From Bacillus sp. JCM 19034 (lineage in GTDB: Bacteria > Bacillota > Bacilli > Bacillales > Bacillaceae_D), in assembly GCF_001310635.1 (NCBI RefSeq), contig NZ_BAXR01000008.1, forward strand, positions 1 through 64,000: a stretch of 64,000 nucleotides of DNA, written 5' to 3'. Shown one piece after another: positions 8,608-16,796 of the stretch; position 1 is the first letter of the stretch; every line of letters begins with the position of its first letter. The notes beneath the pieces are model-generated. The model worked only from the letters and a program-made list of their open reading frames with translations. It was not told the DNA's origin and made no database searches. Position numbers and translations under genes: made by a program.

Positions 8608-8635
8608 CGTTACATAAATTGTAATTTTCGTAACG
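8608..8635. repeat. 28-bp imperfect palindrome before recombinase copy 2
   Basis: CGTTACATAAAT, spacer TGTA, ATTTTCGTAACG. It has the same length and outer sequence as 2712-2739 and overlaps the ribosome-site region of the recombinase. Conservation between diverged elements suggests a functional recombinase site or operator. Confidence 0.7.
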
Positions 8636-8734
8636 TTTTTTAACGAATAGCGAGTATTATACGACCCTCTCTTGTAAAAATACAACCCAAAAATAATGAG
8701 CCAAGCTATAAAATAACTCTCTTTCACAATACCC

Positions 8735-9160
8735 ATTGGTTATCGCCACGAGCTTTGTCATTGTCGTTAGTTTGTTAGCCAATCCATGTCATAACTACCC
8801 CTACCATATAAAATGTCATCTCGCCTAATTATCGTACTTTTCTTACTATCCAAGTATTAAAACGATACTCCATGATGGTACTACCATCATGAGCTTTTGA
8901 TTCTCAAACAAATCACATTCTTATTGTAACACTCAAAAATTTTCACTTTTTATTCTTCACTATCTTTATGTATCCGTATCGTTACCACCTTTAGCATTAC
9001 GAGCTTTGTCATTGTCTTTAGTTTGTGGGTTTTGCAGTATCATAAGTCTTCCTGCCACTTAAAATGTCATCTCGACTGTTTATCGTACTTCTCACAAAAT
9101 CCAAATATATAAATCAATACTCCATGATGGTACTACCTTCATGAGTTATGAATTTCATAA
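8735..9160. repeat. Two degenerate copies of a toxin-remnant repeat
   Basis: Copy one (about 8735-8930) and copy two (about 8985-9150) share ACGAGCTTTGTCATTGTC, AAAATGTCATCTCG, TATCGTACTT and TCCATGATGGTACTACC. Parts recur at 4945-5050, 5101-5140 and 5278-5310. On the minus strand short coding traces remain (RDDILSGRKTYDT, DNDKARNAKGGND), so they are worn fragments of older toxin modules. They fill the gene-free stretch 8641-9278. Confidence 0.7.
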
Positions 9161-9198
9161 GCATTTTTTTGTTTATCTAAAAGAATAATATTTCTCAC

Positions 9199-9236
9199 CA
9201 AAAAGCACTTGTTGCTTATTAAACAATCAAGTGCTT
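9199..9236 (-). terminator. Terminator after the SUKH immunity gene
   Basis: AAGCACTTG (9203-9211) pairs with CAAGTGCTT (9228-9236); on the minus strand the stem is followed by TTTTTGG. Confidence 0.75.
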
Positions 9237-9278
9237 TATAATTAGCTGTATAAGGTTCTTCATTGTTAATACTTCTTT

Positions 9279-9728
9279 TTATTCTTCAGTGTCCTCATAT
9301 AAATTATCTAAGAATTCATCAATACTGTTTGCTAAAAAATACATGTTACTCATATCATCAGGGTCTTCCGGTTCTTGTTCATGATCCCAAAAATAAATCT
9401 TGTCGTAATAAGGTTCCTTTGTCCCTAAACATATAACATTTCCTGAAGGGTCATCTCCTATTGGAATAAATCCTACCGGTAACCTCTCATCCATTATCTC
9501 AATAAAATCTGTCAAATTATCATACATATCGCCAATACCATAAAAAACATTCAAAACACTTGGTCCTTGCTCATTAGATATCATAAATAAATTCGGTATC
9601 ACTTTTCCCCCGTTCCATTTCAGTAAAAAATTAACATACTTTTCAGTTAGTTTAATGTTATTTTCATTTTCAAATATTTCTATTTGTTCTAACGAAAGAT
9701 TATCATGTGAACCATAAATTTTCGCCAT
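9279..9728 (-). CDS. SMI1/KNR4 (SUKH) family immunity protein
   Basis: 149 residues, intact. The SUKH signature runs through LTEKYVNFLLKWNGGKVIPN, then PVGFIPIGDDPSGNVICLGT and DKIYFWDHEQEPEDPDD. SUKH proteins bind and neutralise diverse nuclease toxins in polymorphic toxin systems. The gene begins 14 bp after the WHH-type toxin tip at 9743, preceded by an AGGAGG-like site, and is followed by its own terminator. It is the clearest intact immunity gene in the island. The acidic tail is typical of immunity proteins that mimic nucleic acid, though that is inference. Confidence 0.92.
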   Translation of the reverse strand: MAKIYGSHDNLSLEQIEIFENENNIKLTEKYVNFLLKWNGGKVIPNLFMISNEQGPSVLNVFYGIGDMYDNLTDFIEIMDERLPVGFIPIGDDPSGNVICLGTKEPYYDKIYFWDHEQEPEDPDDMSNMYFLANSIDEFLDNLYEDTEE

Positions 9729-9742
9729 ATATATCCTCCTAA

Positions 9743-10846
9743 CTAATTTCCGTTAACGATACTTACTCCACCTGCATGAGTAAATTCTCTATGAACCTTT
9801 TTATCAACAAGAATCATTGTTTTTCCATCTTGATGATGATGCCAAGTATAACCTTCAGGAGCTTCATTTAAAGAAGCAACTGGTGGGGCAGAATCTTTGT
9901 TCAATCCCGCCTTTTTATTTGCGTTTTTATTATCCAATGGACGATTGGTTGGACTTGCAATTTCAATTTCTACCGGCTTAACAGTTGGATGTGCATATTC
10001 AGTGAAGTCTGGATAACCATTAGGATACCTTACAGTCTGCCCCTTCTTATTTGTATATACCCAAGTACCATCTTCATCAATTTTCACTGTACCACCTTTC
10101 TTTGTCCATTTATCCGGTGCAGGAGAATATGATGGTTTAGTGGCAAGTTGTTCTTTTGTAAATTGGACTTTTAGATTACTTTTATCCGTACCCTTGTCAT
10201 CATTCCTACTATTATTCCCATTCCCTCTAGCCTCAGCATCAATCCTGTTAAACTGAACATGATTATGATCATCCAATTTCCGATACAACCCTTGTGAATA
10301 GATCACGTTTACTGGCAAAGGTGACGTTTGGAATTGATTCAGTCCAAGTCTTGCAGCCACTTCCCTTATTGTATCTAAACGCCTATCCACTTGGTTTTGA
10401 ACATTTTTTAACTGTGACTGAATGTTTCCAATTGTCGTACTTGAGGTGATTGCCGGAGTTGGAGCTTGGTTTTGTCCATTTGAATTCCTTGTGGAGTTAG
10501 CGAGACGACCAACTGACCCGAGCTTGGATGCTCCTTTATCTCCAAGGGCTGAAAGGCCAATTAGTCCAATCGCATAGCCCATCCACTCGCCTCTCGTATA
10601 GCTCGTTCCATGAATGACATCTTCCATAAAGGAATCTACCAACATCTGGCCTATTTCTAGCAGAATGACCGGCTCTTGGACAACCTGCTGAATAAATTCA
10701 ACCTGAGCTTTTATTGTACCGATTGGATCTGTGGCAAATTCCCATAGGCCTAAGACCATATCTAAACCTGCTCTCCCTATACCCATACCAGTTCCTGCAA
10801 GGAAGTCATAGATCGGCTTCTTTAATCGGTACTCTCGTAAGATCAT
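9743..10846 (-). pseudogene. 5'-truncated LXG toxin copy 2 with WHH-type nuclease tip
   Basis: An open 367-codon frame starting MILREYRLKKPIYDFLAGTG, equal to the middle of the full LXG gene; the LXG domain is missing. Homology to copy 3 stops upstream at about 10887, where it meets a fragment reading TGNVKHLDDIPRLK. After RNDDKGTDKS the tip carries KWTKKGGTVKIDEDGTWVYT and ends GYTWHHHQDGKTMILVDKKV followed by HREFTHAGGVS. This W-H-H...H..HxGG pattern is the WHH branch of the HNH/endonuclease VII nuclease toxins. The central frame is intact here (CCAAGGGCTG), unlike the other two copies. Without an LXG domain it is probably not secreted. Confidence 0.8.
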
Positions 10847-10885
10847 TTCTTCAATTATCCCAATGTTCGTTTCAATTCTATTGAT

Positions 10886-10945
10886 GCTTTTAATCTAGGT
10901 ATATCATCTAAATGCTTAACATTACCCGTAACCTATGATGTCTAA
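10886..10945 (-). pseudogene. Start of another orphan toxin tip, fused to copy 2
   Basis: Minus-strand GGTTACGGGTAATGTTAAGC codes for V-T-G-N-V-K-H-L-D-D-I-P-R-L-K before joining the LXG homology at ATTGATGC. The GGTTACGGGTAA start resembles the GGGTACGGGTAAAAC start of the orphan tips at 6378 and 485. It looks like a tip whose remainder was lost in a recombination event. Confidence 0.4.
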
Positions 10946-11180
10946 ACATGAAAATTTAACAGATAGGGGGAAAGCAAAGGTATAGTATTGGAGAATATGG
11001 ATGGTGGTAGCTGATGATTTTGTGACTACTTTTAAGAGGTAGAATACATTAAATAGGTTATCCGTTTTATAGGTATTGTACGTACTATATAATTCGTAAG
11101 AACATAATATAGGGCTTACAAGAGTTACTCATATTCTCTGAATAAAGAATGAACTATTCGTCACTGGATAGCCCCCAATA
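10940..11180. repeat. Dispersed repeat R, copy 2
   Basis: Matches 3098-3330 block by block: GGGGGAAAGCAAAGGTATAG, GATGGTGGTAGCTGATGATT, AGAATACATTAAATAGGTTA, ATTCGTCACTGGATAGCCCC. A terminator follows in both places. It explains most of the gene-free stretch 10847-11221. Confidence 0.75.
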
Positions 11181-11185
11181 AAAAA

Positions 11186-11220
11186 GAAACCTTTGAAAGG
11201 CATATAGCCAATCAAGGTTT
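11186..11220 (-). terminator. Terminator after the broken SUKH gene
   Basis: AAACCTTTGAAAGGC pairs with GCCAATCAAGGTTTTT; the minus strand continues in TTTCTTTTTTATTG. Sequence similar to the hairpins at 3343 and 5445. Confidence 0.7.
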
Positions 11221-11221
11221 T

Positions 11222-11540
11222 TCAAATATATACTTCTAGCTTAACTAAGTCTAATAAAAAATCACCAAAGTCATTAGCAATTATTTCATATGTTTGACTC
11301 TCTAAGTCAACTCCAGGTACAAAAGATACTACTTTTGGTTCTCCATTATCATCAAGTTGATTATAGTCTAAACAAAATATTTCGTCACTCCCAGTATCAT
11401 ATATAACTAGCAGATTATTAGGTAGATTAATTTCTCTTCGTTCTGTTAAAGTGTACCATATAGCGTCTGGAACTGATGAATTTTCAAAATCAGCATTAAT
11501 AATTCCGTATATTTCTTGTGCTCCGAAATTACCTGGACTG
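11222..11540 (-). pseudogene. SUKH immunity gene, 3' part only, cut by an IS3 element
   Basis: The frame is open from the IS boundary to TGA at 11222. It reads PGNFGAQEIYGIINADFENS, then LPNNLLVIYDTGSDEIFCLD, VVSFVPGVDLESQTYEIIA and NDFGDFLLDLVKLEVYI. This is the second half of an SMI1/KNR4 domain. The first third is absent, and I do not find it on the other side of the IS element, so the insertion was followed or accompanied by a deletion. The cognate toxin may be the lost tip beginning at 10945. Confidence 0.75.
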
Positions 11541-11551
11541 TCAACACAAAA

Positions 11552-12385
11552 CTAGACAATATTTTTAAGGTGTCTTGATTTATAAGCAACTGGTCTTTGA
11601 TAACCCAGTGTACTGTGGATTCGGTGATGATTAAACCAGTGAACATAGTCACTTAATTCTTGATTTAATTCTTCTAAACTCTCGTAGTGTTTGCCTTTGA
11701 CAAATTCAGTTTTGATGGCCTTAAACGTTGCCTCTGCGACCGCATTGTCATATGGACACCCTTTCACACTTAACGAACGTTGAATAGAGAACGTTTCTAA
11801 TGCTTCCTCAATTAATTGGTTTTTAAATTCACTTCCACGATCAGTGTGAAACATCTGTATCCTGTTTAAATCATGTTTAATCGAAGCTAATGCTCGGCAT
11901 ACGAGGTGCGCATCCTTGTTTTTCCCTGTACTATAACCTATTAACTCACGATTGAAGAGATCAATAAATAAGCATATGTAGTGCCATTTTTTATCGACTC
12001 TTACATAGGTTAGGTCGTTGACAACGACAGCTAATTCTTCGTCCTGTGCGAAATGACGATTGAGTTCATTTTTATGATCAGTTTCATTTGGTTTTGAAGG
12101 ATGTGGTTTGAATTGAGCGACTGTGTAGACAGAGACAAGCCCTTGCGTATTCATGATCTTTCCAATTCGTCGTCTGGACACAACGTGTCCACTCTTTTTT
12201 AGTTCTTGTTTAATCCTTCGAGTTCCATAGGTTTGACGACTTTCTTGAAAGATACGGGTGACTTCTTTCGTTAGCGGATCTTCTGTTGGTCGTATCTTGG
12301 CTTCATAATAGTACGTACTTCTTGGGAGTTGTAGGACGTCACACATTGCTGATACCGAGTATTTGTGTTTGTTACTTCGAATCAC
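11552..12385 (-). CDS. IS3-family transposase OrfB (DDE integrase domain)
   Basis: 277 residues. An N-terminal HTH_21 helical region (YSVSAMCDVLQLPRSTYYY, FQESRQTYGTRRIKQELKKS) precedes the rve integrase core. The catalytic triad is visible as D in VVNDLTYVRVD, D in MFHTDRGSEF and E in NAVAEATFKAIKTE, followed by the usual HRIHSTLGYQRP end. A GTG at 12385 could start it, but in IS3 elements it is normally made as an OrfAB fusion by -1 frameshifting. The phase between orfA and orfB is compatible with that. The product moves the element through a circular intermediate. Confidence 0.93.
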   Translation of the reverse strand: MIRSNKHKYSVSAMCDVLQLPRSTYYYEAKIRPTEDPLTKEVTRIFQESRQTYGTRRIKQELKKSGHVVSRRRIGKIMNTQGLVSVYTVAQFKPHPSKPNETDHKNELNRHFAQDEELAVVVNDLTYVRVDKKWHYICLFIDLFNRELIGYSTGKNKDAHLVCRALASIKHDLNRIQMFHTDRGSEFKNQLIEEALETFSIQRSLSVKGCPYDNAVAEATFKAIKTEFVKGKHYESLEELNQELSDYVHWFNHHRIHSTLGYQRPVAYKSRHLKNIV

Positions 12386-12387
12386 AT

Positions 12388-12675
12388 CTACTTTCGTCCC
12401 ATGATCAGCGCGGCTTGCTTTAAAATATCATTTTCCATTTCCAATTGCTTGTTTCTTTTACGAAGTTCTAATAGCTCTTTCTGTTCTGGGGTAAGGTTAT
12501 CTTTTTCTTTGAAAGACCCCGAGTTTTGACTTTGCACTACCCACTTATCAAAAGTCGAAGGGGTTAAGTCATATTCACGAATAATATCTTTACGTAGTTT
12601 GCCACTTTGATGAAGCTGTACGATTTGCTTTTTGAATTCTTCACTGAATGTTCGGCGTTTTCTTTTGGTCATCAT
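12388..12675 (-). CDS. IS3-family transposase OrfA (HTH protein)
   Basis: 95 residues: KRRTFSEEFKKQIVQLHQSG, then KDIIREYDLTPSTFDKWVVQ (Tn3-type HTH_8 domain) and a leucine-zipper tail (LLELRKRNKQLEMENDILKQ) used for multimerisation. GAGGAG lies 5 bp before the ATG. The stop TAG overlaps the region where orfB begins, giving the standard IS3 arrangement. Confidence 0.93.
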   Translation of the reverse strand: MMTKRKRRTFSEEFKKQIVQLHQSGKLRKDIIREYDLTPSTFDKWVVQSQNSGSFKEKDNLTPEQKELLELRKRNKQLEMENDILKQAALIMGRK

Positions 12676-12817
12676 AGATTCTCCTCAATCGTATTAATTG
12701 TAGTCTACTTGACCTTAAAAATTCTGTCCAACTAAGTGTAGCCTATCCAGCTTTACAAGGCTTATCTCCACTCTGAAAATAATAAGTCGTTTATTCGGCA
12801 CTAGGTTGTAGTAAATT

Positions 12818-12860
12818 AAAAAACCACCATAAAAGGTCTTTAGCCCTTTAAGGTGGTTTT
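12818..12860 (-). terminator. Terminator after the 12863 immunity gene
   Basis: AAACCACC...AAAGG and CCTTT...GGTGGTTT form a long stem; on the minus strand it ends in GGTGGTTTTTT. Confidence 0.8.
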
Positions 12861-12862
12861 AA

Positions 12863-13324
12863 TTATATTCCTTTTAATACTTCATCTACAGAATTGCTAA
12901 ACATATCTGGGTCTTCACTTTTTATATCCCTCAGTAAGTTTATTATTATCTCTTTTGAATTGTCATCTAGCTTAGATAGCATATTACCGTATACTCTTCT
13001 TACTTGTTCATGATTTAAAATTCTGTAATGTAAAACCTCCATCCATTCTCTTGCCCTATCAATAACACTTGGGACAGCTATAGCAATTAAATATAATCCA
13101 TCTTCAATATTTTCTTTATAGAGGTGCTCTATACCATGTACTAATCCAAACATTACTTCATATTGTTCAGTATCATCGTCAAATCCCATACATAATTCGG
13201 TAATAACTGATTTATCCTCTAAACCAATGATATTACCTAATGCTTCTTCAAATGCGTCTATTTCTTCTTGAGATTGTAAAAGTCTATTTGTGTAGATTTT
13301 ATTTAATTCTGATTTCACATCCAT
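12863..13324 (-). CDS. Imm30-like immunity protein of the full LXG toxin
   Basis: 153 residues from the ATG at 13324 (GGGGTGGAGTGT upstream). Blocks NRLLQSQEEIDAFEEALGNI, CMGFDDDTEQYEVMFGLVH and AREWMEVLHYRILNHEQ align along the whole length with the 5489-5959 protein. The family call (Imm30) is from memory. It follows the HHM-type tip by 14 bp and ends at a terminator, so the LXG gene and this gene form the distal end of one transcription unit. Acidic and cytoplasmic; inferred to bind the nuclease tip. Confidence 0.78.
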   Translation of the reverse strand: MDVKSELNKIYTNRLLQSQEEIDAFEEALGNIIGLEDKSVITELCMGFDDDTEQYEVMFGLVHGIEHLYKENIEDGLYLIAIAVPSVIDRAREWMEVLHYRILNHEQVRRVYGNMLSKLDDNSKEIIINLLRDIKSEDPDMFSNSVDEVLKGI

Positions 13325-13338
13325 ACACTCCACCCCAC

Positions 13339-15520
13339 TTACTTATTAAATAATTCAGGATACAACTCTCTATTCTTTCTAATCGCATTTAATAGTCCTG
13401 CTCTTATTTCAGGCGTGTAGACACCTTGCTTCATATATATCCTTCTTGCATCCAATATATCATGAGTCAGGGCATCACGGTAACTTAGGTTTAAATATTC
13501 TTCTAATTTATTACCACTTAAACCATAAGTATATGTTTCTCTATGCCTACCACCTACTCCAGGATGGGGTTGTTCCATATTCATACTAACACCATCGCTT
13601 CTCTTTGCTCCTGCCTGTTTCATCTTAGCAGCAGAAGGCATATGATGTGGTGTAATGTTATCAAATGCTGTACCTTGTTTTGCAAGTTCCTTAAAAGTCC
13701 CTACTTTACCTTCTGTAGGTAATAAAGGATTATCTATACCCTTGTCATCATTCCTACTATTATTCCCATTCCCCCTAGCCTCAGCATCAATCCTGTTAAA
13801 CTGAACATGATTATGATCATCCAATTTCCGATACAACCCTTGTGAATAGATCACGTTTACTGGCAAAGGTGACGTTTGGAATTGATTCAGTCCAAGTCTT
13901 GCAGCCATTTCCCTTATTGTTTCTAAACGCCTATCCACTTGGTTTTGAACATTTTTTAACTGTGACTGAATGTTTCCGAATGTCGTACTTGAGGTGATTG
14001 CCGGAGTTGGAGCTTGGTTTTGTCCATTTGAATTCCTTGTGGAGTTAGCGAGACGACCTGCTGACCCGAGCTTGGATGCTCCTTTATCTCCAAGGCTGAA
14101 AGGCCAATTAATCCAATCGCATAGCCCATCCACTCGCCTCTCGTATAGCTCGTTCCATGAATGACATCTTCCATAAAGGAATCTACCAACATCTGGCCTA
14201 TTTCTAGCAGAATGACCGGCTCTTGGACAACCTGCTGAATAAATTCAACCTAAGCTTTTATTGTACCGATTGGATCTGTGACCAGTTCCCATAGGCCTAA
14301 GACCATATCTAAACCTGCTCTCCCTATACCCATACCAGTTCCTGCAAGGAAGTCATAGATCGGCTTCTTTAATTGGTACTCTCGTAAGATCATTTCTTCA
14401 ATTATCCCAATGTTCGTTTCAATTCTATTGATGCGATTGTTTATAATTGGTATATTCCAGCCTTTGACCTTATCTAAGAGCCAGTTCCCTTGGTCGACTA
14501 AATGTGTCGTTGTTTTGAGCCACCAATTCTCATGAGCTGTTCCTTGTGATTTTATTGGATATCTATTAAGCTTCACATCAAAGTATGGCACATCCGTTAG
14601 CAGTCCTGCTCCGACAGCATTGAGCTGGTTGAGCGTTGCTCATGTGGACTCTGGCGATAGTGAAACAGCACACCAAGAAGTGGCAATCTAGTCAGTACTC
14701 GTTCTTCTATTCCTATCTTATAACCTTTTGCCTTTGATTGTACATACTTTTGTAGTCCAAGAGAGCTTAACGACGCTTGTGCTCCGTTTGTTCTTCCATT
14801 TTCTTTCTGCACTTGACCACTTTCAGCTTTCACATTCAAAAGAGTTGAAAAAGCTGGCGATAATTTGGCGTCTACGACAAACGATTGAATGGAAGAAAGA
14901 TTAGATTGAAACCAATCGCTCGTTCGTGTTTTTCCTGTTTTTTTATCAACCTTTGTCAGAAGCGTTTCAATCTCTCTGATAGATTGATCGACAAGTGCTC
15001 GTTCTCTTTTCCCGCTTTTCGAGAACATTTCAAGCTGTCTCGTCAATTTCGATGATACGTTTAACGTTTCATTCAAATGATCCTTTACCGAAAAAGTAGG
15101 AGGTGCTGTTGCTCTTGTAATGTCTGAGACACTTTGAATCGTTCGCTCGATTTGCCTCATGACTTGATTAAGATCTGTATATGTATTCTCTATCTTGTTT
15201 TCTAGTTGATCAATATACAACCGTTCTACTTTCGCTTTTTCACTTGCATCGACATCAGCTCGAAACTCGCGGATATGCGTTTGTACATTTTTCTCTAACT
15301 GGATAAATAGCCCTTCAAATGCATCTAAAAGAGTTCCATGCAGCTCTTCGAAATACATATTCGCTGCATCAGCTGCTTCACCTTTAAAGCTCGTCATCTT
15401 ACGAATAGTTCTTAAACTCGCTTGTATCTCATGAATTCCTTGTCGGAGTTGCCTAGTTTGTGTCGATTGCTCTTGTTGAAATGAGAGGACCTCCGCTAGG
15501 TTCACTTTCTCATTTGCCAT
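13339..15520 (-). pseudogene. LXG-domain polymorphic toxin (near full length, three lesions)
   Basis: Start at ATG 15520 after GGGGGAAAATCA. The LXG domain (residues 1-220; VNLAEVLSFQQEQSTQTRQL, KMTSFKGEAADAANMYFEEL) directs export by the type VII secretion system in known YeeF-like toxins. Lesions: a frameshift near 14630, TAG at 14250-14252 where the other copies have CAG, and a one-G loss at about 14094. The remaining parts are a central pre-toxin segment (LAGTGMGIGRAGLDMVLGLW, GTSYTRGEWMGYAIGLIGLS) and an HHM tip (TPHHMPSAAKM, VSMNMEQPHPGVGGRHRETY), a probable nuclease. It is the only copy with an LXG domain, hence the likely parent of the array. Confidence 0.9.
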
Positions 15521-15716
15521 TGATTTTCCCCCTGAGCAGAACAATGATTCTTCCATTATAAACCAGCCAATCACTGGATTAAATAGGAAATTCATCATGT
15601 CATACCCTTGGAAATCTCTACCATAATCCTAGTATTAATTTCTTAAACACTACAAATCAAAGATACTATCAAAAAATAAAACGTACCTAAGTGGATGTAT
15701 TATTGAATGCACAGCC

Positions 15717-16687
15717 TTAACTGATAGATACTTCTAGATCAAATCCGAAAGAAGATAATGATTGTATGATTGTTCTTGCTTCCTCAGAACGATGTGTTAA
15801 TGGTTCTCCTTTACATAGTGGTTCTCTATTATATAGTTTTCTTATTGTAATCGGATACCCGGACCCTTTTTTCTCCGAGACATTTATTTTAGATGGTTCA
15901 TAAAGCAATGTATGGATAATTTCCGTTGCTTCTGTGGATTGAGAGGATTTCAGCATTGCTATGACGTCTGAATCTGTTAAACGGACAAACTCATTCTTTT
16001 CCGTACGATCAGAGCTTTCATTCCAATGACACCTTACTGCTTCCGCTAATAATCTGTCTACTGCTACCATAATCGGGGATAAAAAAGCTCATGGTCTTTT
16101 TGAATTAATTTTAAAAGATACAGCCCAGTAGCTTGATCAGTATCGATTCCTCTAGACGTACAACTCATTTTCGATAATATATTTTTAGGTATGTATTCTA
16201 TCTCCCCAGCCAGATACGTATCTCTTAAAAAACTATCAAGATGATCAATTCCTACTATACTTTCTTTACCAGTAATCACAGATGGAGTATTAAGTAACTC
16301 TATTATTTCCAAATGGGATATTCCCGCTCTTTGTTAGATAGAGCTTATTTCTTCTTCATTTATGTATTCCTCTGTTAAACGGTGATGGTTAAAACCAAGA
16401 GTCTTTTCAACTGAATGAGAGAACGGTAAATGGCCAACATCATGAAGGATTGCGGCAGCTCTTAACAAAATCTCATCAGGAAAGAAAATCGATACCAACT
16501 TCCAAACTCCAATTGTATGTTCATATCTCGTATGAACAACTGGAGAGATCAGTGAACCCGCACCAAAATGAGCCAATTGCTTTAAACGTCTAACAGGTTT
16601 ACTTTGAAAAAGTTCCATTTCCCACGGATGTGGTTCGACGAATGGATACAAAGGTTCATTTACTATCGTTTTATCCGTAAAATTCAA
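15717..16687 (-). pseudogene. HD-domain phosphohydrolase, broken
   Basis: From a TTG at 16687 (GGGGGAAG upstream) the product reads FTDKTIVNEPLYPFVEPHPW, then RRLKQLAHFGAGSLISPVVH, RYEHTIGVWKL and AAILHDVGHLPFSHSVEK. The HD pair and the upstream H of the dGTPase/SAMHD-like fold are present. An in-frame TAA at about 16334 separates EEISSI from QRAGISHLEIIELLN, and a one-base loss near 16066 separates YPR from MVAVDRLLAEAVRCHW. Substrate unknown. It lies just upstream of the toxin gene but has no known link to it. Confidence 0.82.
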
Positions 16688-16796
16688 CACGACTTCCCCC
16701 AATTACTAAACCTTAATTCAAAATAGTCGAGTTAGCTGTTCTATGAACATTAACTCGACTTATGTTACAATTATTCACTTTTATTGTAAAGGCATA

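Larger units (their letters stand above)
6385..8640 (-). mobile_element. IS110-family element with serine recombinase (copy 2, decayed)
   Basis: Same order as copy 1: palindrome 8608-8635, serine recombinase 8594-7824, structured segment 7772-7701, transposase 7665-6432. Both genes carry several frameshifts and the transposase a nonsense codon, so the unit is dead as sequenced. Its left end lies between 6379 and 6432, directly beside the CGTACCC junction of the orphan toxin tip. Exact ends are not visible. Confidence 0.7.
11544..12739 (-). mobile_element. IS3-family insertion sequence, apparently intact
   Basis: Contains orfA and orfB in overlapping -1 phase. The ends show imperfect inverted repeats: ACACAAAACTAGACAATATT on the left and, inverted, ACACTTAGTTGGACAGAATT on the right, both followed by TTTAAGG. 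I see no clear target duplication. Exact outer ends may differ by a few bases. Confidence 0.8.

Noticed and set aside
8735-9160. CRISPR-like array
   Set aside because: The repeats are long, degenerate, few and unevenly spaced, with coding traces. No cas genes and no regular spacers occur in the window.
13339-15520. Rhs or WapA toxin
   Set aside because: No YD repeats or Rhs core; the N-terminus is a typical LXG domain and the length is that of LXG proteins.
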